From contig CP087563.1 of the NCBI GenBank assembly GCA_020974905.1, positions 930,001 through 994,000 of the forward strand: a DNA stretch of 64,000 nucleotides. Direction: 5' to 3'. The translations under genes and the position numbers were made by a program. Each line of letters starts with the position of its first letter. Within the stretch, counting starts at the first letter, position 1. Below the pieces are notes generated by a model. That model had not been told where the DNA came from, made no database searches, and was given only the letters and a program-made list of their open reading frames with translations. The stretch comes from Planctomycetes bacterium syqfu (GTDB lineage: Bacteria > Planctomycetota > Phycisphaerae > Phycisphaerales > Phycisphaeraceae). Positions 61,898 through 64,000 of the stretch are shown here, one piece after another.

Positions 61898-62278
61898 ATG
61901 AACAAGAAACTGTTTGAAATGACCTGGAAGGGATTGCTCGTGTGCATGGTGGTGATCATGCCCACTGCCGGTGTCTTATTGACATGTCATTTCTGTGGTC
62001 AGTGCACCATCCGTTCGCATGACGCCGTTGCAGTTTCTCTCGACCTTAACCATTGTGACCAAGACACCAAGTCAATGGATCATCCCAAGTGCCCCAATGC
62101 ACCAACGGATCAACCCAATCAATCTGATATCTGTGATGAATACTCACTTGAGATGCAGGCAGATCTGTTTTATTCCCAAAGCCTGATCCATTCCCTTCGC
62201 GGTCAGTGTTTGATAAATGATTGGTCACATCACCAATCACGTGATTTATCGATCACGCCCCCGCCGCCCAAGGCCTGA
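61898..62278 (+). CDS. Small membrane-anchored Cys/His-rich protein
   Basis: A 126-residue protein with one N-terminal hydrophobic segment (LLVCMVVIMPTAGVLLTCHF), then a CHFCGQC cluster and scattered Cys, His, Asp and Met residues (NHCDQDTKSMDHPKCPNAPT). The C-terminal half is polar and ends in a poly-Pro PPPPK. The Cys/His content suggests metal binding, which is inference. It lies 112 bp upstream of the Lys/Cys repeat peptide gene. Confidence 0.65.
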   Translation: MNKKLFEMTWKGLLVCMVVIMPTAGVLLTCHFCGQCTIRSHDAVAVSLDLNHCDQDTKSMDHPKCPNAPTDQPNQSDICDEYSLEMQADLFYSQSLIHSLRGQCLINDWSHHQSRDLSITPPPPKA

Positions 62279-62390
62279 TGTCCCTCTCAGAGTCGGCAAA
62301 CCTTAAAACCAATCTCAATACTTATCATTCAAATTCCCATTGTTGGGAAGTGAACTTTTTAACTTTTGATTTATACAAGGAACAAACACA

Positions 62391-62645
62391 ATGCGTATTT
62401 TAGCAAGCTTGATTATCGTTACCGCTTTGTCTTTCGGTCTGACCTCCCTCACCACCGCTGCCCCTGAAGTCACGCAGCAGACCCAGGTGACGGAAAAGAC
62501 CATGGGCGACAAGTGCACCAAGGGCAAATGCGACAAGGCCAAGGAAAAGACCGAATGCGATAAGGCCAAGACATGTGACAAAGCCAAAAACTGCGACAAG
62601 TCCAAGTGCGATAAGCCCAAGGAAGACACTGTTGAGAAGAAGTAA
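62391..62645 (+). CDS. Secreted Cys-Asp-Lys repeat peptide
   Basis: An 84-residue precursor with a clear signal peptide (MRILASLIIVTALSFGLTSL, cleavage after TAA). The mature peptide of about 60 residues is built from repeats of the type C-D-K-A/S-K (CDKAKEKTECDKAKTCDKAK), with eight cysteines in C-x-n-C spacing. CAAGGAAC lies before the ATG. It could be a metal-binding, metal-storage or disulfide-crosslinked matrix peptide; none is proven. The gene ends in a strong terminator. Confidence 0.75.
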   Translation: MRILASLIIVTALSFGLTSLTTAAPEVTQQTQVTEKTMGDKCTKGKCDKAKEKTECDKAKTCDKAKNCDKSKCDKPKEDTVEKK

Positions 62646-62705
62646 TTCTGAATCCGCATTGATTCAGAACACGATGTGATGTCCTCATAACCACATCACT
62701 AAAAC

Positions 62706-62744
62706 AAAGTCCGGCCTGAGGTTTATTCAGGTCGGACTTTTTGA
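62706..62744. terminator. Terminator between convergent genes
   Basis: AAAGTCCGGCCTGA (62706-62719) pairs with TCAGGTCGGACTTT (62727-62740, one mismatch), followed by TTTG on the plus strand. On the minus strand GTTTT follows, so it may act in both directions. Confidence 0.8.
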
Positions 62745-62781
62745 TTTGTTTGATAATTGCTATGTTCAAACTGGTCGTGAA

Positions 62782-64000
62782 TCAAGCTGCCTTGCGCGTT
62801 GGTGCAGGTTCAAGGTGCATGCTGGCTTGGGTAGTTTCTGACAGACTGAATCGACTTGGAATCCACTGATTAAAGAACCGGGCAAAGCCTCGCGAAAAGG
62901 CGACAGCGGGTTTATCTGCAACAAACCACAAGCCCCAGCCTAGCACCAGTGAGCACGCTGCAAGGATGGTTGCGGTGACGATTGCCGCTGCCGAAGCCGA
63001 CATCATCTTGAGCATCAGCATATACGTCGGGTATGCAGCGGCACAGAGAAACGGCGTGTGAATCAGGTAAAGTCCAAACGAAATCTTCCCCAGGAACACC
63101 GCATAGGGACGAGCGAAAAACCGTTGCGTCACCGGCGAGAGAATCAGGTATCCCGTCAACGCGGTCGCCAGGACAAGATGCAACATCCCGCCGATATTGG
63201 GAAGTCCGATCAGATAGACAAAGCCGGTCATGGTTAGCAACGCGCCAAGCCTGGTATGCGTCAGTAACCGCGTCACCTTCTGCATCACCTGCGGCACACG
63301 TTGCCGAACCACATCCGCATTGACATACATATCACAGAGCATCGTCCCCAGGACAAACGCGTTGACCCAGAACATGTACAACCGGAAAAGCACCAAGGCG
63401 GTGATCGCGTAGATCAGCCAACGTGCCTTGTGCTTGCCGATGACACTCAGATATGCAAAGAGGAAGAACGAACCCATCAGTTCCACTTCCATCGTCCAAA
63501 GCACGCGGTTGTAGCTGGCGTCGGGATTGTAGTTAAAGAAACACTGCCAAACCGCGGTCTTGATCGCCATGAGGATGCCAGCTTCAAACTGATAATGATG
63601 CCCCAACCAGTCGGCATACGCCGGCCCGAGTTGATTGGCTAACTGCACATTGCTCATCAGTCCGCCAGCATGCAACACGTACGCAAAGAGAACCGAAACC
63701 AACACCGGCAAGAGCAATCGGGGGTAACGACGAATCGAAGCATCCGTCAACATGCTGTTGGCCTTGGCAGCATCATTCGTCGCGTGATACCGAAGCGAGA
63801 GCACAAACGCCGACATCACCCAGAACAGCCACACTGCGAAGTTCCCATCGTAAAACGCTTCGATAAACGGCTTGAAAGTCGGGCCAACCCAACTGTTGAG
63901 TCGATCAATCGGCACGATGAAAAACATCAAATGCAGATGGGTCAAAACCACCACAAACGCTGCGATACCACGCAGCCCTTCCAGATAAGCCAGTTTGCCT
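62782..64000 (-). CDS. Acyltransferase family 3 membrane protein (5' end outside window)
   Basis: A polytopic membrane O-acyltransferase (OafA/YrhL type), at least 406 residues visible. Reading on from the GTG at 63954 to the window edge gives YLEGLRGIAAFVVVLTHLHL, the canonical first helix with the conserved R and H, so the true start lies beyond base 64000. About ten membrane spans follow; NYNPDASYNRVLWTMEVELM contains the W-T/S-L-x-V-E motif. Such enzymes add acetyl or other acyl groups to surface sugars or lipids. Convergent with the repeat-peptide gene. Confidence 0.88.
   Translation of the reverse strand, partial: GKLAYLEGLRGIAAFVVVLTHLHLMFFIVPIDRLNSWVGPTFKPFIEAFYDGNFAVWLFWVMSAFVLSLRYHATNDAAKANSMLTDASIRRYPRLLLPVLVSVLFAYVLHAGGLMSNVQLANQLGPAYADWLGHHYQFEAGILMAIKTAVWQCFFNYNPDASYNRVLWTMEVELMGSFFLFAYLSVIGKHKARWLIYAITALVLFRLYMFWVNAFVLGTMLCDMYVNADVVRQRVPQVMQKVTRLLTHTRLGALLTMTGFVYLIGLPNIGGMLHLVLATALTGYLILSPVTQRFFARPYAVFLGKISFGLYLIHTPFLCAAAYPTYMLMLKMMSASAAAIVTATILAACSLVLGWGLWFVADKPAVAFSRGFARFFNQWIPSRFSLSETTQASMHLEPAPTRKAA

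Overview
The window looks like chromosomal DNA from a planctomycete, most likely class Phycisphaerae. The marker genes pointing that way are: a prepilin-type protein with the [10 protein letters not shown] leader and a C-terminal H-x9-DG signature (50158-50862); a PSCyt1-type cytochrome fused to a DUF2231-like membrane domain (38809-39744); a small basic protein of the type seen in PVC bacteria (33972-34169); and mqnE of the futalosine menaquinone route. The assignment is inferred from gene content, not from an rRNA. I see no rRNA, tRNA, CRISPR array or prophage.

Layout. 1-5 kb: DJ-1/PfpI protein (cut by the window edge), D-amino-acid aminotransferase, and a cupin / sugar-phosphate isomerase / Gfo-Idh-MocA operon read divergently from an XRE-cupin regulator. 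5-11 kb: a HEAT-repeat operon, a conserved hypothetical gene, an IS110-family element inserted in a palindromic repeat, and KDPG aldolase. 11-18 kb: hypotheticals, ribosomal protein S1, pgsA and rhamnulokinase. 18-28 kb: GNAT acetyltransferase, a large secreted GH16 glycosidase, a TauE-type exporter, speA, carA and a tagaturonate-epimerase-type enzyme. 27-36 kb: ASCH protein, nadC, birA (with a duplicated 5' end), an NAD(P)-binding DUF2867-type protein, an aminotransferase and mqnE. 36-43 kb: M50 protease, SDR, cytochrome-type protein, Bcp peroxiredoxin and two LptF/LptG permeases. 44-51 kb: type IV pilus/type II secretion ATPase, an array of four tiny membrane proteins, PilT, and a LacI regulator with a pseudopilin-like gene. 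51-64 kb: membrane hypotheticals, a TPR lipoprotein, rpsO, pnp, a cold-shock protein, a frameshifted histidine kinase, Cys-rich secreted peptides and an acyltransferase cut by the window edge.

Metabolic theme. KDPG aldolase, the UxaE-like epimerase, rhamnulokinase, the Gfo/Idh/MocA and isomerase pair, and the GH16 enzyme together suggest use of algal or plant polysaccharides (uronates, rhamnose, beta-glucans or galactans). They are scattered and do not form one locus.

The intergenic DNA is unusually rich in inverted repeats: (i) seven copies of a roughly 155-bp palindromic MITE-like element, two of them with clean TIRs and TA duplications and a third with a degenerate right end; (ii) two ~475-bp giant imperfect palindromes in opposite orientation; (iii) a family with GCGAGCCGCG ends; (iv) CTCACGC...GCGTGAG repeats, one split by the IS110 element; (v) several short hairpin repeats. 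The strongest candidates for undescribed biology are the duplicated two-gene membrane-peptide array between the pilus ATPases, the two transposon-like repeat families, the IS110/palindrome insertion, and the highly structured leader between pnp and the cold-shock gene.
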